Part shown: in pieces, positions 32,825 to 40,051 of the stretch | How the letters are laid out: every line of letters begins with the position of its first letter | Position numbering within the stretch: the stretch's first letter is position 1 | NCBI RefSeq assembly: GCF_019511665.1 | Contig: NZ_JAEUAW010000007.1 | Location: forward strand, 124,001-188,000 | Length of the DNA stretch: 64,000 bases | Direction of reading: 5' to 3' | Source of the DNA: Microbacterium jejuense | Lineage (GTDB): Bacteria > Actinomycetota > Actinomycetes > Actinomycetales > Microbacteriaceae | The notes under the pieces: model-generated | The model's database searches: none | What the model was told of the DNA's origin: nothing | The model's input: the letters and a program-made list of their open reading frames with translations, nothing else | Made by a program: the position numbers and the translations under genes

Positions 32825-34207
32825 TCACGCGAAGGCGGCGGACTCCAGTCCCGAGATGGCGACGACGCGGTCGCCGCCGGACATCTTCGCCTCGTACATG
32901 GCGTGGTCGGCCGCACGGATGAGCCGATCCATGACCGGAGCGCCGTCGTTCGGAACGGTGATCAGGCCGACGCTCGCCGTGATGGCCATGTCGGGCGGCA
33001 GCTCGTCGTACGGCTGCGAGATCGCGCAGCGGATACGGTCCGCGAGCGCGACGGCATCGTCGTGGTCCACGGCCGCGACAGCGATGAACTCGTCCCCACC
33101 GAAGCGCCCGAGCACGTCGGTCTCGCGGATGACGCCGCGCAGCCGGTGCCCGATCTCTCGCAGCAGGGCGTCGCCCGCGGTGTGGCCGAGCAGATCGTTC
33201 ACGGCCTTGAACCCGTCGAGATCGATGAAGATCACCGACAGCGCAGGGAAGCCCTGCAGGAGCGTGCGCGTCACGTCCTCTTCGATGAGCCTGCGGTTCG
33301 GGAGTCCCGTCACCTCGTCGTGCATGGCGGCGCGTCGCAGCGTCTCTTCGAGGCGGATCCGCGCGATCGCCTGAGCCGCCTGGTTCGACAGCGCTTCGGC
33401 GAGCGGGACGGCCTCTTCGTCGAACTCGCGGGGGTGGTCGAAGTAGCACACCATCGCTCCGACGGCGACGCCGTTCGAGCGCATGGGCGAGGCGATCGCA
33501 GCCTGGATTCCACCGGCACGGTAGGCGTCGCCCATGCCGACGCCCGGGACGAAGGCGTCCGCCTCGTCGGGTGACCGCACGATGACCACCTGTCCGCCGA
33601 GTATCGTCGCGGTGCCGGCGGGGCCCATGCCCTCCGGCCAGTGGTCTGCGAGCGGGTTGACCCCCGCGACCTGCACGACGCCGTCGGGCCCACTGAGGTG
33701 CGTGCTGACGGCGCTCGCCGCGAAGGCCCGCTGCGCGACGTCGACCAACAGCTCGGCCGCGTCGACCTCGGTGCGGACGTTGCCGAAGCCGACGGCGGAG
33801 TTGAGGAGGATCTGAAGTCGCTGCCGGCCGCGCTCGGTCTTCGCCTCGGCGCCCCGGAATCCCAGGTTGAACGCCGAGCGGGGCGACACGTCGTAGACGG
33901 CGATGTGCTCGCGACCGTGCGCGTCGGCGCCGAGCGATCCGACAACCACAGGTCGGACGACGCCGGAGGTCCCGTGCAGGGTGGCATCGGTGGGCCGTTG
34001 GCCGTTGGAATCCGCCAGCGGCATCCGCAGCGTCAGGATCGCCTCGAGCGGTCGTCCGACGACGTCATCGGGGCCGCAGTTGAGCCATTCCAGCACCTGC
34101 GCGTTGGCGTCCACGATCGTCGACTCGCGGTCGACGGTCACGAGCCCGCAGACAGCGAGGCCTAGCATGAGACGTCCCTGACGTGCAGGATCGTCAGAGA
34201 CGGGCAT
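32825..34207 (-). CDS. PAS-GAF-GGDEF diguanylate cyclase
   Basis: This 460-residue cytosolic protein has a PAS-like domain (residues 15-110: DRESTIVDANAQVLEW), a GAF domain (about 135-290: GNVRTEVDAAELLVDVA to MVCYFDHPREFDEEA) and a GGDEF domain (about 300-455) with GRFGGDEFIAV at its active site. A metal-binding FIDLDGFKAVND motif and DALLREIGHRL are intact. It should make cyclic di-GMP from GTP in response to a small ligand sensed by PAS/GAF. No obvious I-site RxxD is placed five residues before GGDEF. The start at 34207 lacks a clear ribosome site; an internal ATG at codon 14 is possible. Confidence 0.9.
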   Translation of the reverse strand: MPVSDDPARQGRLMLGLAVCGLVTVDRESTIVDANAQVLEWLNCGPDDVVGRPLEAILTLRMPLADSNGQRPTDATLHGTSGVVRPVVVGSLGADAHGREHIAVYDVSPRSAFNLGFRGAEAKTERGRQRLQILLNSAVGFGNVRTEVDAAELLVDVAQRAFAASAVSTHLSGPDGVVQVAGVNPLADHWPEGMGPAGTATILGGQVVIVRSPDEADAFVPGVGMGDAYRAGGIQAAIASPMRSNGVAVGAMVCYFDHPREFDEEAVPLAEALSNQAAQAIARIRLEETLRRAAMHDEVTGLPNRRLIEEDVTRTLLQGFPALSVIFIDLDGFKAVNDLLGHTAGDALLREIGHRLRGVIRETDVLGRFGGDEFIAVAAVDHDDAVALADRIRCAISQPYDELPPDMAITASVGLITVPNDGAPVMDRLIRAADHAMYEAKMSGGDRVVAISGLESAAFA

Positions 34208-34313
34208 CCGCTCGGGACGTTTCGGGTGGTCACGATGGCCTCCTGGCCTCGGCGCCGAGCCATGGGGGTGGCAGGCGGCGATGCCGCGTCGGCGAGAGTG
34301 TGACCAGTCTACA

Positions 34314-34376
34314 GTTGGTTCGCGAATTTAGCTAAGAATTCTAGATATCGGCGTGATCTTGGGGAAGAATGGCGAC
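34314..34376 (+). promoter_or_regulatory. AT-rich control region upstream of marR
   Basis: TTGGTT (34315-34320), then TTAGCTAA and AGAATTCT palindromes within an AT-rich run (about 34327-34343), then GGGGAAG (34361-34367) as the ribosome site. The overlapping dyads may be the operator for the MarR protein. Confidence 0.4.
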
Positions 34377-34817
34377 ATGGCGAACGACGCACCGGCGCTG
34401 ACACTCGGGCAGGCGCTGCGCCAGTATCTCGATGCGCGCAATGCGGCCCTCGTGGCTGCACGCGCGATCCTCGGCATCAGCGACATCGACGCGCGCGCCC
34501 TCCTGTTCGTGGTCGACAACCCGGGCACGAGGCCGACCGCGCTGCGGGAGTACCTCGGCATCACGTCGGCCGGCGTGACGACCCTGATCGACCGCCTCGT
34601 GGGGCGCTCTCTCGTGCGCCGCGACGTCGACCCCGCCGACAGGCGGGTGAACCGCATCACGGCGACCATCGATATCGCCGAGGATCCGTGGTCGGCCCTC
34701 AACCGGTTCGACACGGACTTCGACATCGCCGTCGAAGCCGCCGATCAGGTGCTGGTCGGCGATTCGGCGGCGCTCCTGGCGTCGCTGACCGCAGCGACGG
34801 TCAACACGCCGCGCTGA
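34377..34817 (+). CDS. MarR-family transcriptional regulator
   Basis: This 146-residue winged-helix protein begins MANDAPALTLGQALRQYL, with an HTH at about residues 58-80 (TALREYLGITSAGVTTLIDR) and a wing DPADRRVNRIT. The position between a GGDEF gene and an EAL gene suggests it could respond to or control signalling genes, but its target is unknown. The ATG at 34377 has GGGGAAG nine bases upstream; an in-frame GTG at 34353 would add eight residues. Confidence 0.85.
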   Translation: MANDAPALTLGQALRQYLDARNAALVAARAILGISDIDARALLFVVDNPGTRPTALREYLGITSAGVTTLIDRLVGRSLVRRDVDPADRRVNRITATIDIAEDPWSALNRFDTDFDIAVEAADQVLVGDSAALLASLTAATVNTPR

Positions 34818-34821
34818 CCCC

Positions 34822-35166
34822 TCAGGCGGAGTCGGCGCCCACGTGGGCCCGCGACTTCGCCTCCAGGAACGCACACAGATCCGACACGGCGGCCAGCTCG
34901 GCCGACAGCTCGAGCAGCCCCGGAGCGTCGAGGACGACGCTCTCTTCGCGGGGCTCCATCGTCGCGACCCACGTCGTCCCGTCCAGCGTCTCGGGCTGGA
35001 TGAACACGACGGTCGACGCGTGGTCGAGCTGGAATGTCACGAGCCCCGTGTTGGCTCCGCCGTCGCCGTCCTGCACCATGACCCGTGCGGACCCCGCCCG
35101 CGCCCGATCGAGTGCGCGATACTCCGCGAGCCAAGACTCCAACGTCTCCAGACTCCGAAACGCCAT
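34822..35166 (-). CDS. Hypothetical protein, 114 aa
   Basis: A small soluble acidic protein: MAFRSLETLESWLAEYRALD at the start, then GDGGANTGLVTFQLDHA and TWVATMEPREESVVLDAPGL. I do not recognise a family. The ATG at 35166 has GGGAGGG six bases upstream and TATACT a little further on the same strand, so the start is firm. It converges on the marR gene. Confidence 0.72.
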   Translation of the reverse strand: MAFRSLETLESWLAEYRALDRARAGSARVMVQDGDGGANTGLVTFQLDHASTVVFIQPETLDGTTWVATMEPREESVVLDAPGLLELSAELAAVSDLCAFLEAKSRAHVGADSA

Positions 35167-35325
35167 GAACCCTCCCGCAACGCCTGTGTCGGCAAGAGTA
35201 TAGGGAGACGCGGCGGTTCGTCGCGGTTCTCCCGGCCTCGTGCGCGTGCGTGGGCGGACTGTAGCCGATCGGCGCTCCGCGTGCTCGCGCTTGCGCCGGA
35301 CGGGCATCCACGGCTGACTTGATGC

Positions 35326-36075
35326 GTGCCACTCATGCAAGACCTCGCCGGCGACCTCGCCGCAGCTGTCGGCGGAGCGGAGATCTTCGCCGTCTATCAG
35401 CCGCAGGTGTCGCTCGAGACCGGTTCGATCGTCGCCGCGGAGGCTCTCTGCCGCTGGCGTCATCCTCGCCTCGGCGACATCGAGCCCGGGACGATCATCG
35501 AGGTCGCCGAGCGCACGGGCGCGATCCATGCGCTGGGCCGGCGCATGCTCGACGAATGCCTCGATACGCTCGCCGAGTGGCGGGGGATGGGCCGCGGCTG
35601 GGCCGTCACCCTGAACGTCTCGCCCGTGCAGTTCGAGGACGAGTCCTTCGCCGGGCATGTCGCCGCCGCGTTCGAGCGACGCGGGCACGGGCCGGGCTCG
35701 CTGGTGCTGGAGCTCTCGCACGACCTGCTGCCATCGGCCGACGATCGCGTGACGCTGTCGCAGCTGGCGATGCTCCGCGATGCCGGCGTGGAGATCTCGC
35801 TGGGCGGCTACGGCGCGGGCTCGACGTCGCCGGAGCGCGTGGCGCGGCTGCCGCTGAGCGAGGTGAAGATCCCGGGTCTGCTGGTGCGGGCCGTCGAGCC
35901 GGACGCCCGCGCCGCCCTGCGCCACGAGGTCGAGGTGGCGCACGCGCACGGGCTCCGGGTCGTCGCCGAAGGCATCGAGACGCTCTCGCATCTCGACATC
36001 GCGGTGGCGCTCGGCTGCGATCGCGCGCAGGGCTTCCTCATCCGGCATCCCGATTCCGAGATCGTCTTGCCGTGA
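35326..36075 (+). CDS. EAL-domain protein with a degenerate active site
   Basis: This 249-residue single-domain EAL protein keeps Glu39 (AEALCRW), the asparagine of TLNVSPVQF, the glutamate of LVLELSHD, the lysine of SEVKIPGLLV, VVAEGIET and AQGFLI. The DDFGTG loop is replaced by GGYGAG at residues 160-165, so both metal-binding aspartates are missing. Without them cyclic di-GMP hydrolysis is not expected; it may bind the nucleotide or a partner protein instead. The GTG at 35326 or the ATG at 35335 may be the start; neither has a ribosome site. A hairpin terminator follows. Confidence 0.85.
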   Translation: MPLMQDLAGDLAAAVGGAEIFAVYQPQVSLETGSIVAAEALCRWRHPRLGDIEPGTIIEVAERTGAIHALGRRMLDECLDTLAEWRGMGRGWAVTLNVSPVQFEDESFAGHVAAAFERRGHGPGSLVLELSHDLLPSADDRVTLSQLAMLRDAGVEISLGGYGAGSTSPERVARLPLSEVKIPGLLVRAVEPDARAALRHEVEVAHAHGLRVVAEGIETLSHLDIAVALGCDRAQGFLIRHPDSEIVLP

Positions 36076-36104
36076 CCATGCGCCGCATCGCGTGACGGTG
36101 CGTT

Positions 36105-36140
36105 GAGGGATGCTGGCGGCCGGGGTTCGCGGCATCCCTC
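36105..36140 (+). terminator. Terminator of the EAL gene
   Basis: GAGGGATGC (36105-36113) pairs with GCATCCCTC (36132-36140). The loop contains GGCGGCCGG. The stem uses the recurrent GGATGC/GCATCC core. Confidence 0.65.
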
Positions 36141-36167
36141 GGCAATGCGGCCCGATCTGCGAAAACC

Positions 36168-36197
36168 TTGCACGCGCGAGAATGCTGTGGCTAAAGT
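36168..36197 (+). promoter_or_regulatory. Promoter of the cyclase-channel operon
   Basis: TTGCAC (36168-36173), 18 bases, TAAAGT (36192-36197). A G-rich site (GGGGGG near 36214) precedes the GTG at 36228. Confidence 0.55.
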
Positions 36198-36227
36198 GAC
36201 GCACGAGCCGACCGGGGGGTTTGAGGC

Positions 36228-38417
36228 GTGACTGTCACTGAGACGGATGCTCCAGCGACCGATCCGACGCGCGTGCGCGCGCCGCAGCCGATGACGGCGG
36301 TCGATCCGCCGCGCGAGAAGAGGCGCCGCCGGGGCGGCCTCAGCATCCAGTCGAAGCTGCTCATCATGCTGCTCGCGGTCAGCGTGGTGTCGGCGACGAT
36401 CGTCGGCATCATCGGTTACGTCAGCGGCCGCGAGTCGCTGCGGGCATCGGCCCTGGATCAGCTGACCACCATTCGCGAGCTCCGGGTGCACGAACTCGAG
36501 ACGTCGATGGCGAGCCTGCAGCGGGGCGTGCAGCTCGACTCGCGCAACCTCAGCGCGCAGACCGCCTCCAAGGCGCTGAACGCGGCGTGGGACGAACTGC
36601 AGTCGCGAGAGCTCACACCCGAGCAGGCGGAGGAGCTGGAGGGGTACTACGCCGAGACGTTCATCCCCCGGCTCGAAGAGCGCTCCGGCGACGCGTACAG
36701 CGACACCGCCTTCATCCCCGCGTCCAACGCCGGCAAGTGGGTGCAGTACCACTTCACGGCGCAGCACGACGACTTCGAGGACGCGCTCCACGACGACGAC
36801 GGCGGCGACGGCACCTCGTTCTCCGCCGCGTCCACGCAGTACGGCGACTACCTGTCTCGGCTGGTCGAGCAGGTCGGGTACGAAGACCTGCTGATGCTCA
36901 ACCTCGACGGCGACGTCGTGTACTCGGCGTACAAGGGTGTCGACCTCGGCACGAACCTCGACGACGGCCCCTTCCGCGATTCGCTGCTCGCCGACGCATA
37001 CCGCGAGGTCGTGGCGAGCAACTCCGTCAACGCGGTGCGCACCACGGACTTCGAGCGGTGGATCCCGTCTCTCAACGTGCCGTCGTACTGGGTGCTCTCG
37101 CCGATCGGCAACGATTCGCAGATCACCGGCGTGCTGGCTGTGCAGATGTCGATCGACACCGTCAACGACATCCTCACCGGTGGTGAGCAATGGGCGGAGC
37201 AGGGGCTCGGGCAGACCGGCGAAGTCTACGTCGCCGGTCACGACAAGCTCATGCGCAGCATCTCTCGCGAGCTCGTCGAAGACCCCGAGCAGTACGAGAA
37301 GGATGTCGTCTCGGCCGGCACGCCGCCCGCCACCGCGGCACGTGCCGTGGAAGTCGCGGGCACGACGCTCATCCAGCCCGTGGACACGTATTCGGTCAAT
37401 CAAGCGCTGATGGGACGCACCGGCACGGCCGTCGCGGACTCGTACCTCGGCCTCGAGAGCATCGTCGCCTACTCGCCGATCGAGGTGAACGGGCTCAACT
37501 GGGTCGCCGTCGCCCACATCACCACCGCCGAGGCGTTCGCCCCGGTCGCCGACTTCACACGCAACCTGGTGCTGTCGCTGCTCGCCATCATCGTGGCGGT
37601 GTCGCTGCTGTCGCTGCTGCTCGCCCAGACGTTCACGCGGCCTGTCCGCAGGCTCGTCGAGGCGGTGCGCAGACTCGCGGGCGGCGACCTCGCGGTGCAG
37701 GTGCCCGCCGGGTCACGCGACGAGTTCGGCGACCTCGGCAACGCCTTCAACGACATGGCCGCGAGCCTGCGCATCAAGCAGGACCTCATCGACGAGCAAC
37801 GGGTCGAGAACGAGCGGCTGCTCCATACGCTCATGCCGGGTTCGGTCGCCGAACGCTACAAGCAGGGCGAGGAGACGATCGCCGAAGAGCACGACAACGT
37901 GTCGGTCGTGTTCGCCGAGCTGGTCGGCTTCGACGACTACGCCCGCGACCTCACCGGCGCCGAAGAGATCGCGCAGCTCAACGCGCTCATGCGCGGGTTC
38001 GACGATGCGGCGAGCAAGGCCGGCGTCGAGAGGGTGCGCACGCTGCGCGGCGGCTACCTCGCGAGCTCGGGGCTCATCGTGCCGCGCGTCGACAACGTGC
38101 GCCGCGCCGTCGAGTTCGCGCGCGAGATGCGCGCGGTCGTGCAGCGCTTCAACGCACAGAACGGCACCGAGCTCGATCTGCGCGCCGGCGTCGACACCGG
38201 CACGGTCACCAGCGGTCTCGTCGCGCGGACCAGCCTCGCCTACGACCTGTGGGGGGATGCCGTCAACCTGGCGTACCGCATGCGCGCGGCCACCGACCAG
38301 CCCGGTGTGTTCGTCAGCCAGGCCGTGCGGGACCGCCTGCGCGAGGCGTACGCGTTCACCGAAGCCGGGACCGTCGACCTGCAGGGGACGACGCAGACCG
38401 TCTGGCGGGTCGAGTAG
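36228..38417 (+). CDS. Membrane receptor with HAMP and class III cyclase domain, degenerate
   Basis: This 729-residue protein has a basic N-terminal tail, helix 1 (about residues 44-65), a long extracytoplasmic sensor region (about 66-445, dCache-like: YEDLLMLNLDGDVVYSAY, WIPSLNVPSYWVLSPIG), helix 2 (about 446-468), a HAMP linker with FTRPVRRLVEAVRRLAGGDL, and a C-terminal class III nucleotidyl cyclase fold (about 540-725). The first metal aspartate of VLFADIVGF is Glu564 (VVFAELVGF) and the second, in the TIGDxY motif, is Gly608 (TLRGGY). The WGDAVNLAYRM block with Asn and Arg is kept. Adenylate cyclase activity is therefore doubtful. The next gene, a channel, starts two bases after the stop. 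Confidence 0.88.
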   Translation: MTVTETDAPATDPTRVRAPQPMTAVDPPREKRRRRGGLSIQSKLLIMLLAVSVVSATIVGIIGYVSGRESLRASALDQLTTIRELRVHELETSMASLQRGVQLDSRNLSAQTASKALNAAWDELQSRELTPEQAEELEGYYAETFIPRLEERSGDAYSDTAFIPASNAGKWVQYHFTAQHDDFEDALHDDDGGDGTSFSAASTQYGDYLSRLVEQVGYEDLLMLNLDGDVVYSAYKGVDLGTNLDDGPFRDSLLADAYREVVASNSVNAVRTTDFERWIPSLNVPSYWVLSPIGNDSQITGVLAVQMSIDTVNDILTGGEQWAEQGLGQTGEVYVAGHDKLMRSISRELVEDPEQYEKDVVSAGTPPATAARAVEVAGTTLIQPVDTYSVNQALMGRTGTAVADSYLGLESIVAYSPIEVNGLNWVAVAHITTAEAFAPVADFTRNLVLSLLAIIVAVSLLSLLLAQTFTRPVRRLVEAVRRLAGGDLAVQVPAGSRDEFGDLGNAFNDMAASLRIKQDLIDEQRVENERLLHTLMPGSVAERYKQGEETIAEEHDNVSVVFAELVGFDDYARDLTGAEEIAQLNALMRGFDDAASKAGVERVRTLRGGYLASSGLIVPRVDNVRRAVEFAREMRAVVQRFNAQNGTELDLRAGVDTGTVTSGLVARTSLAYDLWGDAVNLAYRMRAATDQPGVFVSQAVRDRLREAYAFTEAGTVDLQGTTQTVWRVE

Positions 38418-38419
38418 CC

Positions 38420-39841
38420 ATGGACCCGCTCCGGGACGGATGGCTCTGGTGGGCGATCGCGATCGGGGTCGGCATCCCGATCCTGCTCGTGGTGCTGACC
38501 GAGATCCTCGGCGCGCTCGTGCGGCGCGGCAGCCCCGCGGCGAAGCCGGTGCGCCTGCTGCGCAACTGGGTCGTGCCGGTCGGGGCGCTCCTCGCCGTGC
38601 TGGCGTTCGCGTCGCTGTCGCCGGCCGACCTCGTGTGGGTGCGGGTGGTCGCGACCGTCTTCGGGTTCCTGCTCATCTTGCTGCTGCTCTCGGCGCTCAA
38701 CGTCAGCATGTTCGGCAACGCCCGCGAGGGATCGTGGCAGCAGCGCATCCCGCAGATCTTCGTGCAGATCGCGCAGCTGATCCTCATCGTCGTCGGGCTG
38801 GCGCTGCTGTTCCAGTGGGTGTGGGGAGCCGACGTCGGCGGCCTCATCGCCGCCCTCGGAGTCACGTCCATCGTCATCGGCCTCGCGCTGCAGAACGCCG
38901 TCGGCGGTGTCATCTCGGGCCTCCTGCTGCTGTTCGAGCAGCCGTTCAAGATCGGCGACTGGCTCGACACCGGCAGTGTGCAGGGGCGGGTCATCGAGGT
39001 GAACTGGCGAGCCGTGCACATCGACACCGGGTCCGGCATCCAGATCGTCCCGAACTCGACGCTCTCGGGAGCGTCGTTCACCAACAAGAGCCTGCCCGCG
39101 GGCCCCTTCTCGGCCACCACGACGGTGAAGTTCACGACGGACGACCCGCCGCACGAAGTGGTCGCGCTGCTCGCCGAGGTGGCGAAGTCGCTGCCGATGC
39201 GCATCCCCGACGAGCCTGCCGGCGCCGAGTACCTCGGCGGCGGCGTGTACACCGTGACGCTGCCGATCCAGGGGCCCGACCTGGAGCAGCGCGCACTCAG
39301 CCTGTTCCTCTCGTGGCTGTGGTACGCCGCCCGCCGGCGCGGACTCGCGCTCGACGGCGACGCCACCGACCCGATCGCCGAGCCCGGCAGGCTCGAAGAG
39401 GCGCTCGACATCGTCGGACCGACTCTGCAGCTCGGGGCGGAGGATCGCGATCGTGTGCTGGCCAGCTCGCGACTGGCGCGATACGGGGTCGGCGAGATCG
39501 TCATCCCGGCGGGCGTCGTGCCCGACGAGATCAGCTTCATCGTGCAGGGGCGGGCGCGCTTCACCGCCGAAGCCGGCGGCGGCCGCCTCGACGTGGCCAC
39601 GGCCGAACCCGGCGACTACGTCGGGCAGACGGCGCTGACGCGCGAGAAGGCCACACTGACCGTCGTGGCCGCCGACGTGCTGACGGTGCTCGTGATGCCG
39701 CTCTCCACCGTCGACGAGCTGGTGCGCACGCGGCCGCGGCTGGCCAGCGAGATCAGCGCCTCCATCGACCTGCGGCGCAAGCAGGCCGCCGACGCCGTCG
39801 CGAGCGCCGGCGCCGCCGCCGGCACGATGCAGCTCCGCTGA
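38420..39841 (+). CDS. MscS-family channel with cyclic-nucleotide-binding-like domain
   Basis: This 473-residue protein has four to five helices, the MscS pore-lining and beta-domain signature (GVTSIVIGLALQNAVGGVIS then FEQPFKIGDWLDT near residues 150-185) and a C-terminal domain (about 330-450) like the CAP cyclic-nucleotide-binding fold (GEIVIPAG...ISFIVQGRARF...EPGDYVGQTAL). MscS-CNB fusions are the bacterial cyclic-nucleotide-gated (bCNG) group. The phosphate-binding cassette is weakened: Gln403 replaces the usual Glu of FGE and the following Arg is absent. With the cyclase two bases upstream, the pair should form one signalling operon. Confidence 0.87.
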   Translation: MDPLRDGWLWWAIAIGVGIPILLVVLTEILGALVRRGSPAAKPVRLLRNWVVPVGALLAVLAFASLSPADLVWVRVVATVFGFLLILLLLSALNVSMFGNAREGSWQQRIPQIFVQIAQLILIVVGLALLFQWVWGADVGGLIAALGVTSIVIGLALQNAVGGVISGLLLLFEQPFKIGDWLDTGSVQGRVIEVNWRAVHIDTGSGIQIVPNSTLSGASFTNKSLPAGPFSATTTVKFTTDDPPHEVVALLAEVAKSLPMRIPDEPAGAEYLGGGVYTVTLPIQGPDLEQRALSLFLSWLWYAARRRGLALDGDATDPIAEPGRLEEALDIVGPTLQLGAEDRDRVLASSRLARYGVGEIVIPAGVVPDEISFIVQGRARFTAEAGGGRLDVATAEPGDYVGQTALTREKATLTVVAADVLTVLVMPLSTVDELVRTRPRLASEISASIDLRRKQAADAVASAGAAAGTMQLR

Positions 39842-39874
39842 CCCGGAACCCGTGGTGCCGCGAGGGCCCGGGTT

Positions 39875-39964
39875 GCGCTTCGTCTCGCTCCTTCGTCGCT
39901 CGCTCAGCGACCGGGAATGAGGTGACCACACGGTCGCTGAGCGAGCGCCAGCGAGACGAAGCGC
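39875..39964. repeat. Variant palindromic repeat with matched arm changes
   Basis: B-A order: GCGCTTCGTCTCGCTCC...CTCAGCGACC, joint, CGGTCGCTGAGCGAGCG...GCGAGACGAAGCGC. Both the GTTTCG/CGAAAC and AACGACC/GGTCGTT positions are changed to GCTTCG/CGAAGC and AGCGACC/GGTCGCT, so pairing is kept. Confidence 0.87.
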
Positions 39965-40039
39965 GGGGACGGGATCGGTCGTGCGCAACAGGTGTGCAAC
40001 GGGTTGGGTGAACGGTCAAGCGGGCCGCGAGGCCGGTCC

Positions 40040-40051
40040 TAGGATCGGAGG
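40040..40051 (+). promoter_or_regulatory. -10 element of a leaderless glycosidase gene
   Basis: TAGGAT (40040-40045), six bases, ATG at 40052. GGAGG directly abuts the start codon, so it cannot serve as a ribosome site, and the leaderless reading is favoured. Confidence 0.5.
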
